From Sepiola atlantica (lineage: Eukaryota; Mollusca; Cephalopoda; Sepiida; Sepiolidae), in contig OY744522.1 of assembly GCA_963556195.1 (NCBI GenBank), forward strand, positions 42,032,763 to 42,096,762: DNA of 64,000 nt, read 5' to 3'. The translations under genes were made by a program, and so were the position numbers. The first letter of the stretch is position 1. Every line of letters starts with the position of its first letter. Shown in pieces: positions 54,390 to 64,000 of the stretch. The notes under the pieces are model-generated. The model was not told the origin of the DNA. It did no database searches and saw only the letters and a list, made by a program, of their open reading frames with translations.

Positions 54390-57065
54390 CGTTTCTCTTG
54401 GGACTATTTTGCAGATGAAAAGCGGGGGGGGGGGATCGGTAAGAGTGATTTCATTACTGCTCCAGAAGCCTCCTTGATTTTTTTAAATACTCGGCGTTGT
54501 CTGGGAGAAAACTGCTCAATATCCTAGATAGAGCTTCTGTAGTGATAGGTTTGGAAAATATTTTAACGCCATCTTCGATCCCCTTTGGACTATTTTGCAG
54601 ATGAAAAGGAGGGAGGATACCTAAGTAATTTCATTAGTGCTCAGGAGGCCTCCTTGATTTTCAAAGTACTCGGCGTTGTCCGGGAGAAAAGTGCTCAATA
54701 TCCTAGATAGAGCTACTGTAGTGATAGGTTTGGAAAATATTTTAACGCCATCTTCGTTACCCTTTGGACTATTTTGCAGATAAAAAGGAGGGACGATACC
54801 TAAGTAATTTCGGTAGTGCTCAGGAGGCCTCCTTGATTTTCAAAGTACTCGGCGTTGTCCGGGAGAAAAGTGCTCAATATCCTAGATAGAGCTACTGCAG
54901 TGATAGGTTTGGAAAATATTTTAACGCCATCTTCGTTACTCTTTGGACTATTTTGCAGATAAAAAGGAGGGACGATACCTAAGTAATTTCAGTAGTGCTC
55001 AGGAGGCCTCCTTGATTTTCAAAGTACTCGGCGTTGTCCGGGAGAAAAGTGCTCAATATCCTAGATAGAGCTACTGTAGTGATAGGTTTGGAAAATATTT
55101 TAACGCAAATTTCTATCCCCTTTAGACTATTTTGCAGATGAAAAAGAGGGAGGATACCTAAGTAATTTCAGTAGTGCTCAGGAGGCCTCCTTGATTTTCA
55201 AAGTACTCGGCGTTGTCCGGGAGAAAAGTGCTCAATATCCTAGATAGAGCTACTGTAGTGATAGGTTTGGAAAATATTTTAACGCAATCTTCTATCCCCT
55301 TTGGACTATTTTGCAGATGAAAAAGAGGGAGGATACTTAAGTAATTTCAGTAGTGCTCAGGAGGCCTCCTTGATTTTCAAAGTACTCGGCGTTGTCCGGG
55401 AGAAAAGTGCTCAATATCCTAGATAGAGCTACTGTAGTGATAGGTTTGGAAAATATTTTAACGCCATCTTCGATCCCCTTTGGACTATTTTGCAGATGAA
55501 AAGGAGGGAGGATACCTAAGTAATTTACGTAGTGCTCAGGAGGCCTCCTCGATTTTCAAAGTATTCGGCGTTGTCCGGGAGAAAAGTGCTCAATATCTTA
55601 GATAGAGCTACTGTAGTGATAGGTTTGGAAAATATTTTAACGCAATCTTCTATCCCCTTTGGACTATTTTGCAGATGAAAAGGAGGGAGGATACCTAAGT
55701 AATTTACGTAGTGCTCAGGAGGCCTCCTTGATTTTCAAAGTATTCGGCGTTGTCCGGGAGAAAAGTGCTCAATATCCTAGATAGAGCTACTGTAGTGATA
55801 GGTTTGGAAAATATTTTAACGCCATCTTCGATCCCCTTTGGACTATTTTGCAGATGAAAAGGAGGGAGGATACCTAAGTAATTTACGTAGTGCTCAGGAG
55901 GCCTCCTTGATTTTCAAAGTATTCGGCGTTGTCCGGGAGAAAAGTGCTCAATATCCTAGATAGAGCTACTGTAGTGATAGGTTTGGAAAATATTTTAACG
56001 CCATCTTCGATCCCCTTTGGACTATTTTGCAGATAAAAAGGCGAGAGGATATCTAAGTAATTTCAGTAGTGCTCATGAGGCCTCCTTGATTTTCAAAGTA
56101 TTCGGCGTTGTCCGGGAGAAAAGTGCTCAATATCCTAGATAGAGCTACTGTAGTGATAGGTTTGGAAAATATTTTAACGCCATCTTCGATCCCCTTTGGA
56201 CTATTTTGCAGATGAAAAGGAGGGAGGATACCTAAGTAATTTACGTAGTGCTCAGGAGGCCTCCTTGATTTTCAAAGTATTCGGCGTTGTCCGGGAGAAA
56301 AGTGCTCAATATCCTAGATAGAGCTACTGTAGTGATAGGTTTGGAAAATATTTTAACGCCATCTTCGTTACCCTTTGGACTATTTTGCAGATAAAAAGGC
56401 GTGAGGATATCTAAGTAATTTCAGTAGTGCTCATGAGGCCTCCTTGATTTTCAAAGTACTCGGCGTTGTCCGGGAGAAAAGTGCTCAATATCCTAGATAG
56501 AGCTACTGTAGTGATAGGTTTGGAAAATATTTTAACGCCATCTTCGTTACCCTTTGGACTATTTTGCAGATGAAAAAGAGGGAGGATACCTAAGTAATTT
56601 CAGTAGTGCTCAGGAGGCCTCCTTGATTTTCAAAGTACTCGGCGTTGTCCGGGAGAAAAGTGCTCAATATCCTAGATAGAACTACTGTAGTGATAGGTTT
56701 GGAAAATATTTTAACGCCATCTTCGTTACCCTTTGGACTATTTTGCAGATAAAAAGGCGGGAGGATATCTAAGTAATTTCAGTAGTGCTCATGAGGCCTC
56801 CTTGATTTTCAAAGTACTCGGCGTTGTCCGGGAGAAAATTGCTCAATGTCCTAGATAGAGCTACTGTAGTGATAGGTTTGGATAATATTTTAACAGCATC
56901 TACGCTGAAAAGGATGGGGGAATCCATAAGAGTGATTTTAGTAGTGCTCAGGAGGCCTCCTTGATTTTCAAATTACTCGGCGTTGTCCGGGAGAAAATTG
57001 CTCAATGTCCTAGATAGAGCTACTGTAGTGATAGGTTTTGATAATATTTTAACAGAATCTATTTT
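54390..57065 (+). repeat. 179-bp satellite, ~15 copies (unit C)
   Basis: Same monomer; variants with GGCGAGAGGATATCTAAG alternate in the right half. Confidence 0.95.
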
Positions 57066-57089
57066 GCAGATGAAAAGGAGGGGGGGGTC

Positions 57090-57525
57090 AGTAAGAGTGA
57101 CTTCTGCGGTATTGCACTCGGGGTGTTCTTCTGCGGTATAGGAACCTGAATATTCTGCAGTATGGCACCAGGGGAGTGCTTCTGCGGGATAGAAGCTTGA
57201 GGCTTCTGCGGTATGGCATCAGGGGTGCTATTGCGGTATAGAAACCAGGGGGGTGCTTCTGCGATATAGGAACCTCGGGTTTCTGCTCTATGGCACCCGG
57301 GGGGTGCTTCTGCGGTATGGCACCCGAGGGGTGCTTCTGTGGTATAGAAACCAGGGGGGTGCTTCTGCAATATAGCAACCAGGGGGCTACTTCTGTGGTA
57401 TATCAACCGGAAGGTGGTTCTGCAATAGGGAACCATGAGGTGGTATGGCACCCAGGGGGGTGCTTCTGCCGTATGGCACTTAGGGCAGGTGCTTCTGCGG
57501 TATAGAATCACGAGGCTTCTCGGCG
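57090..57525 (+). repeat. ~40-bp minisatellite inside the satellite, unit C
   Basis: CTTCTGCGGTAT-type units as at 46815, here flanked on both sides by satellite monomers. Confidence 0.85.
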
Positions 57526-58258
57526 TTGTCCATGAGAAAAGTGCTCAATATCCTAGATAGAGCTACTGTAGTGATAGGTTTGGAAAATATTTTAACGCCA
57601 TCTTCGTTCCCCTTTGGACTATTTTGCAGATGAAAAGGAGGGAGGATACCTAAGTGATTTTAGTAGTGCTCAGGAGGCTTTCTTAATTGTCAAAGTATTC
57701 TTCATTGTCCGGGATAAAAGTGCTCAATGTCCTAGATAGAGCTACTATAGTGATAGGGTTGGATAATATTTTAACAGCATCTACGCTGAAAAGGATATGG
57801 AATCGATAAGAGTGATTTACGTAGTGCTCAGGAGGCCTCCTTGATTTTCAAACTACTCGGCGTTGTCCAGGAGAAAAGTGTACAATATCCTAGATAGAGC
57901 TACTGTAGTGATAGGTTTGGAAAATATTTTAACGCTATCTTTGTTCCCCTTTGGACTATTTTGCAGATGAAAAAGTAGGGAGGATACCTAAATGATTTCA
58001 GTAGTTCTCAGGAGGCTTCCTTGATTATCAAAGTACTCGGCGTTGGCCGGGAGAAAAGTGCTCAATGTCCTAGATAGAGCTACTGTAGTGATAGGTTTGG
58101 AAAATATTTTAACGCCATCTTTGTTCCCCTTTTGACTATTTCGCAGATCAGAAGGAGAGAGGATACCTAAGTGATTTCAGTAGTGCTCATGAGGCCTCCT
58201 TGATTTTCAAAGTACTCGGCGTTGTCCGAGAGAAAAGTGCTCAATATCCTAGATAGAG
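57526..58258 (+). repeat. 179-bp satellite, ~4 further copies
   Basis: The array resumes at CTCGGCGTTGTCCATGAG and ends at CCTAGATAGAGCTATGA, where the 30-bp repeat begins. Confidence 0.9.
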
Positions 58259-59790
58259 CTATGATAAAGACTATCATGAGAGGATTGAAAATGATGAAGA
58301 CTATCATGAGAGGATTGAAAATGATGAAGACTATCATGAGAGGATTGAAAATGATGAAGACTATCATGAGAGGATTGAAAATGATGAAGACTATCATGAG
58401 AGGATTGAAAATGATGATGACTATCATGAGAGGATTGAAAATGATGAAGACTATCATTAGGTGATTGAAAATGATGAAGACTATAATGAGGGGATTGAAA
58501 ATGATGAAGACTATAATGAGGGGATTGAAAATGATGTACACTATCATGAGGGGATTGAAAATGATGAAGACTATCATGAGAGGATTGAAAATGATGATGA
58601 CTATCATGAGAGGATTGAAAATGATGATGACTATCATGAGAGGATTGAAAATGATGAAGACTATCATGAGAGGATTGAAAATGATGAAGACTATAATGAG
58701 GGGATTGAAAATGATGAAGACTATAATGAGGGGATTGAAAATGATGAAGACTATAATGAGGGGATTGAAAATGATGTACACTATCATGAGGGGATTGAAA
58801 ATGATAAAGACTATCATGAGGGGATTGAAAATGATGAAGACTATCATGAGGGGATTGAAAATGATGAAGACTATCATGAGGGGATTGAAAATGATGAAGA
58901 ATTTCATGAGAGGATTGAAAATGAGGAAGAATAGACTGACAGGATTGGAAATGATGAAGAATACCATGAGGGGATTTAAAATGATTAATAATATCATGAG
59001 GGGATTGAAAATGATTAATAATATCATGAGGGGATTGAAAATGATGAAGAATATCATGAGAGGATTGAAAATGATGAAGACTATCATGAGAGGTTTGAAA
59101 ATGATGAAGACTATCATGAGAGGTTTGAAAATGATGAAGACTATTATGAGAGGTTTGAAAATGATGAAGACTATCATGAGAGGTTTGAAAATGATGAAGA
59201 CTATCATGAGAGGATTGAAAATGATGATGACTATCATGAGAGGATTGAAAATGATGATGACTATCATGAGAGGATTGAAAATGATGATGACTATCATGAG
59301 AGGATTGAAAATGATGATGACTATCATGAGGGGATTGAAAATGATGAAGACTATCATGAGAGGATTGAAAATTATGAAGAATGTCATGAGAGGATTGAAA
59401 ATTATGAAGAATAGACTGACAGGATTGGAAATGATGAAGAATACCATGAGAGGATTGAAAATGATGAATAATATCATGAGGGGATTGAAAATGAGAAGAA
59501 TATCATGAGGGGATCGAAAATGATGAAATATACCATGAGAGGATTGAAACTTATTAAGAATATCATGAGCGGATTGAAAATGATGAGGAATATTACGAGA
59601 GGATTGAAAATGATGAAGAATATTATGAGGGGATTGAAAATGATTAATAGTATGAGGAGATTGAAAATAATGAAGAATATTATGAGGGGATTGAAAATGA
59701 TTAATAGTATGAGGAGATCGAAAATGATGAATACAACGAGGGGAGTTAAAATGATGAAGGATATCATTAGGGGATTCAAAATATATAGTA
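58259..59790 (+). repeat. 30-bp minisatellite, ~51 units
   Basis: Unit ATGATGAAGACTATCATGAG then AGGATTGAAA. Because 30 is a multiple of three and the unit lacks stops in several frames, it opens frames of 436, 347 and 157 codons on both strands; I do not call these genes. Later units shorten to 24-29 bp and decay. Confidence 0.95.
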
Positions 59791-60559
59791 TGAACACCGG
59801 GGCGGTTATAAGTACCTATATAGAAGGCGCAGACAGTGGTGGTACTTTTTATAGAAATAAGTCATACTATTGCCCTGTGAAACGTGGGATGAAATGGTGG
59901 GGAAGAAACAGCTTTCGCAAAAGGCAAAATTTAAAAGTAGCGACCAGGGTAGATAAAAGTAGAAAGATAAAGAGACAGCTATAGAGAGAGAGGGAGAGAA
60001 ATAGAAGTTTTAATATAAAGATGTTACACACGCGATTTTTCTTCAATTATGTTTTTATGACCCCGAGCAACGCCGGGTAGCCCCGCTAGTCTATTATATA
60101 AATCCCACCTGTCTGTATGTATGTATGTATGTATGTAAAGCTTCTCCTCCGAAAGTACCCAACACACGGTCACACGGGTGACATCATTCCGACCGGCCAG
60201 CCCAGGCGCGTCTAATATCTCGGAACCGGAAAAAAAAATTGACTCTTCCGGGGTCGACTGAGCACTTTTCTCCGATGGGGGGTGGCTTTTAACTCCATTT
60301 TTCAACGTTATTTATACTAATTTGAGAAGAAAAATAATGTAAAGTCACGATAAACTAGATATGACGTCAGAGTAAGGGAGTGGCGGGTAGAAATTCACTC
60401 ACACTACAACCATTTTTTTTCTTTCTTTCTTCTTCCCCTCTCACTCCCACACTTTCTTTCTTAATTATTAATAGACGCTAATATTCCTTCCCCCCTCCCT
60501 TCCTCACTATGGCCGTTCTGTTATCCTGATATAATACTTCCAGGCATTACCTCCTCCTT

Positions 60560-60975
60560 TCAGGCCAAATAGGGGGGGGGGGGGAATGTCGGCATTCACC
60601 GATGTGCGTGCCACAGGCCAAATCTGGGGAGAGGGAGTGTCGGCATTCGGCGGTGGGGCGCCTCAGGCCAAATCTGAGGAGGGGGAATGTCGGCATTCGC
60701 CTCAGGCCAAATTTGGGGGAGGGGGAGTGTCGGCATTCGGGCGCCTCAGTCCAAATTTGGGGGAGGGGGAGTGTCGACATTCGCCGTTATGAGCGCCTCA
60801 GGCCAAATTTGGGGAGGGGGAGTGTCGACATTCGTCGGTGTGAGCGCCTCAGGCGAAATTTGGGGGAGGGGGAGTGTCGGCATTCGGTGGTGGGGCGCCT
60901 CAGGCCAAATCTGGGGATGGGGGAATGTCGGTATTCGCGGTATGAGCGCAACAGGCGAAATTTTGGGGAGTTTGA
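60560..60975 (+). repeat. G-rich ~50-bp minisatellite, unit D
   Basis: Same repeat as 39740; the unit-D copy is more diverged. Confidence 0.9.
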
Positions 60976-61014
60976 GTATTAGTCGGCGTGAGAGAGATCC
61001 CTACCGTGGGCGCG

Positions 61015-61208
61015 ATCAGCCGTACTTTAGGGGAGAGGAAGTGCACCAAAGGAAAAGGGATTAAAAAATAAAATGATAATCTGATTTTTGATTCGAGAGT
61101 GTAAGATCGACACCTATCGGATAGGACTAGATAATACACTTGATCTCAAGGCAAAAATGCCGAGAACAGATACTACACTTTGATCTTAGCCAAAAGGCCG
61201 ACAAAGCT
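61015..61208 (-). mobile_element. U2-headed SINE type B, unit D
   Basis: Minus-strand head AAGCTTTGTCGGCCTTTTGG, then CTAAGATC and GTGTAGTATCTG. The start aligns closely with the first bases of U2. Confidence 0.75.
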
Positions 61209-61578
61209 TAAAAGGTATTTACTCCTCCCCAGGAGTTAGGCACAAGGCCAGTTTTATCCTACTCCCACAAGTAAGATGTGACCACAGATTGGGTCGAGAA
61301 AGTGGGGTTAAAAGCCAGCGCTCGAGAGGTGAGCACTCTGGCCATTTAAAAATTGCCTGGGCAGCCCCGTCGGCATTCCCCGGTAGGGGCGCCTCAGACA
61401 GTAAGCAATAAACTTACTCCTCCCCAAAGAGGGGAGGCGAAGCCTGGGAGGGTGGACCTCCTAGAACTGCACAGGACAATCCCATAGACTGGCGTAAATC
61501 AAGCCCCGGAGGCCAAGACAATACCAGTCTATGGGGAACAGATACTACACTTTGATCTTAGCCAAAAGACCAAGTAAA
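61203..61578 (-). mobile_element. U2-headed SINE type A, full length, unit D
   Basis: Near-identical to 40484-40860, in the same head-to-tail arrangement with a type B element. Confidence 0.8.
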
Positions 61579-61854
61579 AAAGTTTGATGCGATTTACTGG
61601 ATTATTTATAACAAATCTACTGCAGTACAGCAGCCTATCCACTATACACTGTTCAAATTACTTTAATAAATTAACAAGTAATAATAACTATGATTTTCTT
61701 TCAACAAACATTGTACAATACTATTTAACAAATTATTACATGAGTTTTAAATATCAACAAAATTTTTTAGACTCCTCTAGGCCGTTTTTCTCTAATTAAA
61801 CATAGCTTTTATACGCCATTTTTTTAACATATTCGAAATAATCTAATGTATTTC

Positions 61855-61970
61855 ACCTCTCGGGCGCTGGCTTTTCAACCCCCACTTTCCGACCCGAGCT
61901 TGGGTCACATCTTACTGGTGGGAGTAGGATAAAAACTGGCCTTGTGCCTAACTCCTGGAGAGGAGTAAAT
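61855..61970 (+). mobile_element. U2-SINE type A 3' fragment
   Basis: CACCTCTCGGGCGCTGGCTT, GGGTCACATCTTACT and CTCCTGGAGAGGAGTAAAT match the last third of the type A body. Confidence 0.7.
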
Positions 61971-62024
61971 TACTCTAATGTATTTGTGTACTAATCCGAT
62001 AAAAATGCAGAGTCACTGTAAACA

Positions 62025-62248
62025 TCCCATAATCCCTTGCCGGATGTACCCGGTCTTGCCCTAAATTGTGTCCGGTTGTATCAGATCATCCAATAACTTC
62101 TGTCCGGATGCATCAATAACAACATAGGAATCCTATGTTAAGTGTGTGTAGTGAAACAAGGGTTGCTCAATCACATCCGCACCTGTCCCATAATCCCTTG
62201 CCGGATGTACCCGGTCTTGCTCTAAATTGTGTCCGGTTATATCAGGTC
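62025..62248 (+). repeat. ~161-bp units shared with the 34190 Helitron
   Basis: CATCCCATAATCCCTTGCCG, GTGTCCGGTTGTATCA and GAAACAAGGGTTGCTCAATC; one full and one partial copy. Confidence 0.8.
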
Positions 62249-62478
62249 ATCATGACGTCAGAGAGTGGCAGATAATTTGAAAAATAATGCAAAGTGTCAG
62301 GAAGAAATTCACTCACACTACAACCTTTTAATAGACGCTAATATTCCTCCCCCTCCCTTCCGTTATCATGATAGGCATTACCTCCTCCTTTCATGCCAAA
62401 TTGGGAGGGGGTGACGGCATTCGCCGGTGTGAGCGCCTCAGGCCAATTTTTTTCTTGGGGGGGGGGGATATTAAGAAA

Positions 62479-62643
62479 ATCTATAATAAAGACCAATGTG
62501 CATTTAATTGTATCTATAATAAAGACCAATGTGCATTTATTTGTATCTATAATAAAGACCAATGTGCATTTATTTGTATCTATAATAAAGACCAATGTGC
62601 ATTTATATTTATCTATAATAAAGACCAATGTGCATTTATATTT
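62479..62643 (+). repeat. 33-bp minisatellite, 5 units
   Basis: TCTATAATAAAGACCAATGT then GCATTTATTTGTA; GACCAATG recurs at 62491, 62524, 62557, 62590 and 62623. The unit is a multiple of three, hence repetitive frames on both strands. Confidence 0.95.
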
Positions 62644-64000
62644 CATCGGGGGGGGGGGCTTTTCATTTATTTTTGATATTTTATAGTAATTTGAAATTGC
62701 TGAGTCATATTTAATTACGTAATACCTCAAGTTCATAAACCCAATTAATGTTTTTTAATGAAATTTATTTTTTAGAGGATAGCTAAGGAAGTACGTTAAC
62801 TCACGTTTAAAACACACAATTAAGGTGTTTTAAACAAGGTTAGAGAATATATACATAACATAAAAAGTGTATTCTTATGTAAAATTCACAGAGTAAGATG
62901 ATGAGAGTATTCTCGAATCTATTAACCCAGCCCTTAGGGGTCCATGGGGAATATTTCATCGGGGGGGGGGGGCTTTTCATTTATTTTTCATTATATTTTA
63001 TAGTAATTTGAAATTGCTGAGTCATATTGTAATTTAATTACGTAATACCTCAAGTTCATAAACCAATTAATGTTTTTTAATGAAATTTATTTTTAGAGGG
63101 TAGCTAAGGAAGTGCGTTAACTCACGTTTAAAACACACAATTAAGGTGTTTAAAACAAGGTTAGAGAATATATACATAACATATAAAAGTGTATTCTTAT
63201 GTAAAATTCACAGAGTAAGATGATGAGAGTATTCTCGAATCTATTAACCCAGCCCTTAGGGGTCCATGGGGAATATTTCATCGGGGGGGGGGGGGCTTTT
63301 CATTTATTTTTCATTATATTTTATAGTAATTTGAAATTGCTGAGTCATATTGTAATTTAATTACGTAATACCTCAAGTTCATAAACCAATTAATGTTTTT
63401 TAATGAAATTTATTTTTTAGAGGGTAGCTAAGGAAGTGCGTTAACTCATGTTTAAAACACACAATTAAGGTGTTTAAAACAAGGTTAGAGAATATATACA
63501 TGACATATAAAAGTGTATTCTTATGTAAAATTCACAGAGTAAGATGATGAGAGTATTCTCGAATCTATTAACCCAGCCCTTAGGGGTCCATGGGGAATAT
63601 TTCATCGAGGGGGGGGGACTTTTCATTTATTTTTCATTATATTTTATAGTAATTTGAAATTGCTGAGTCATATTGTAATTTAATTACGTAATACCTCAAG
63701 TTCATAAACCAATTAATGTTTTTTAATGAAATTTATTTGTTAGAGGATAGCTAAGGAAGTGCGTTAACTCACGTTTAAAAACAAAATTAAGGTGTTTAAA
63801 ACAAGGTTAGAGAATATATACATACCATATAAAAGTGTATTCTTATGTAAAATTCACAGAGTAACATGATGAGAGTATTCTCGAATCTATTAACCCAGCC
63901 CTTAGGGGTCCATGGGGAATATTTCATCGGGGGGGAGGGGGCTTTTCATTTATTTTTGATGATATTTTATAGTAATTTGAAATTGCTGAGTCATATTGTA
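62644..64000 (+). repeat. ~322-bp tandem repeat, more than four copies, runs off window
   Basis: Each unit starts TCATCG then a G run, and contains TGAAATTGCTGAGTCATATT, AAAACAAGGTTAGAGAATAT and TTAGGGGTCCATGGGGAATA. Starts are near 62644, 62957, 63279, 63603 and 63925. The first unit is slightly shorter. Confidence 0.95.

Larger units (their letters stand above)
52507..60089 (+). mobile_element. Helitron-like unit C of tandem array (7.58 kb)
   Basis: Starts directly after CTAG of unit B and ends GCAACGCCGGGTAGCCCCGC then TAG. It carries ~19 satellite copies split by a short CTTCTGCGGTATAG minisatellite (57100-57520), and a 30-bp minisatellite in place of the ~35-bp one. No transposase. Confidence 0.75.
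60090..64000 (+). mobile_element. Helitron-like unit D of tandem array (3' end outside the window)
   Basis: Begins TCTATTATATAAATCCCACC right after unit C. It has the leader, the G-rich minisatellite (60560-60975), U2 SINEs of both types, modules shared with the 34190 Helitron (62030-62245) and a 322-bp tandem array. No CTAG-type end is seen before the window ends. Confidence 0.65.

Noticed and set aside
58167..59508. Frames of 436 (minus) and 347 (plus) codons
   Set aside because: Both are produced by a 30-bp tandem repeat without stops, on opposite strands at once, and match no protein family.

Overview
The window is repeat-rich, AT-rich eukaryotic DNA. I found no intact protein-coding gene. 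Several features point to a metazoan: dozens of long (TA)n tracts, U2-headed and 5S-headed short repeats, a decayed mariner transposase, Helitron ends and a short CCCTAA telomere-type stretch. I favour a mollusc, most likely a cephalopod, but that is inference from repeat style and not proof. Nearly all open frames are translated microsatellites or minisatellites.

Layout. 0-39 kb is a mosaic of short elements (150-400 bp) joined by (TA)n tracts. It holds U2-headed SINEs (55-431, 6204-6500), fold-back elements (4502-5199, 5463-5703, 11138-11323, 18337-19108, 28269-28472, 35856-36250), small TIR elements (2711-2967, 9442-9824), tRNA-headed and 5S-derived SINEs, a broken mariner (30500-31200) set in a degenerate minisatellite, and a 1.44-kb non-autonomous Helitron (34190-35629). 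39.2-64 kb is a head-to-tail array of Helitron-like units. Three are complete (39204-48246, 48247-52506, 52507-60089) and a fourth runs off the window. Each is filled with nested modules: a G-rich ~50-bp minisatellite, U2-headed SINEs, a 179-bp satellite, further minisatellites and a conserved 3' end.

The most interesting signal is a set of hammerhead-ribozyme folds inside unrelated short repeats. One copy (33752-33802) has the complete canonical core (CUGAUGA, GAAA, GUC cleavage triplet) and three pairing stems. It lies at the 3' end of a tRNA-headed element whose flanking sequence recurs with a ~337-bp period; a second, core-mutated copy at 21.5 kb (minus strand) shows a 334-bp period. A second family (5.6, 11.4, 12.5 and 36.0 kb) keeps stems I and III by compensatory changes. 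Further families carry only a CTGANGA-hairpin-GAAA core. This resembles the architecture known from Schistosoma Sm-alpha, newt Sat2 and retrozymes: non-autonomous RNAs that process themselves from tandem transcripts.

No operon or pathway can be described. The elements interact only as parasites of one another: SINEs nested in Helitrons, satellites amplified inside Helitrons, and a 4.26-kb near-identical duplication produced by exchange within the satellite.
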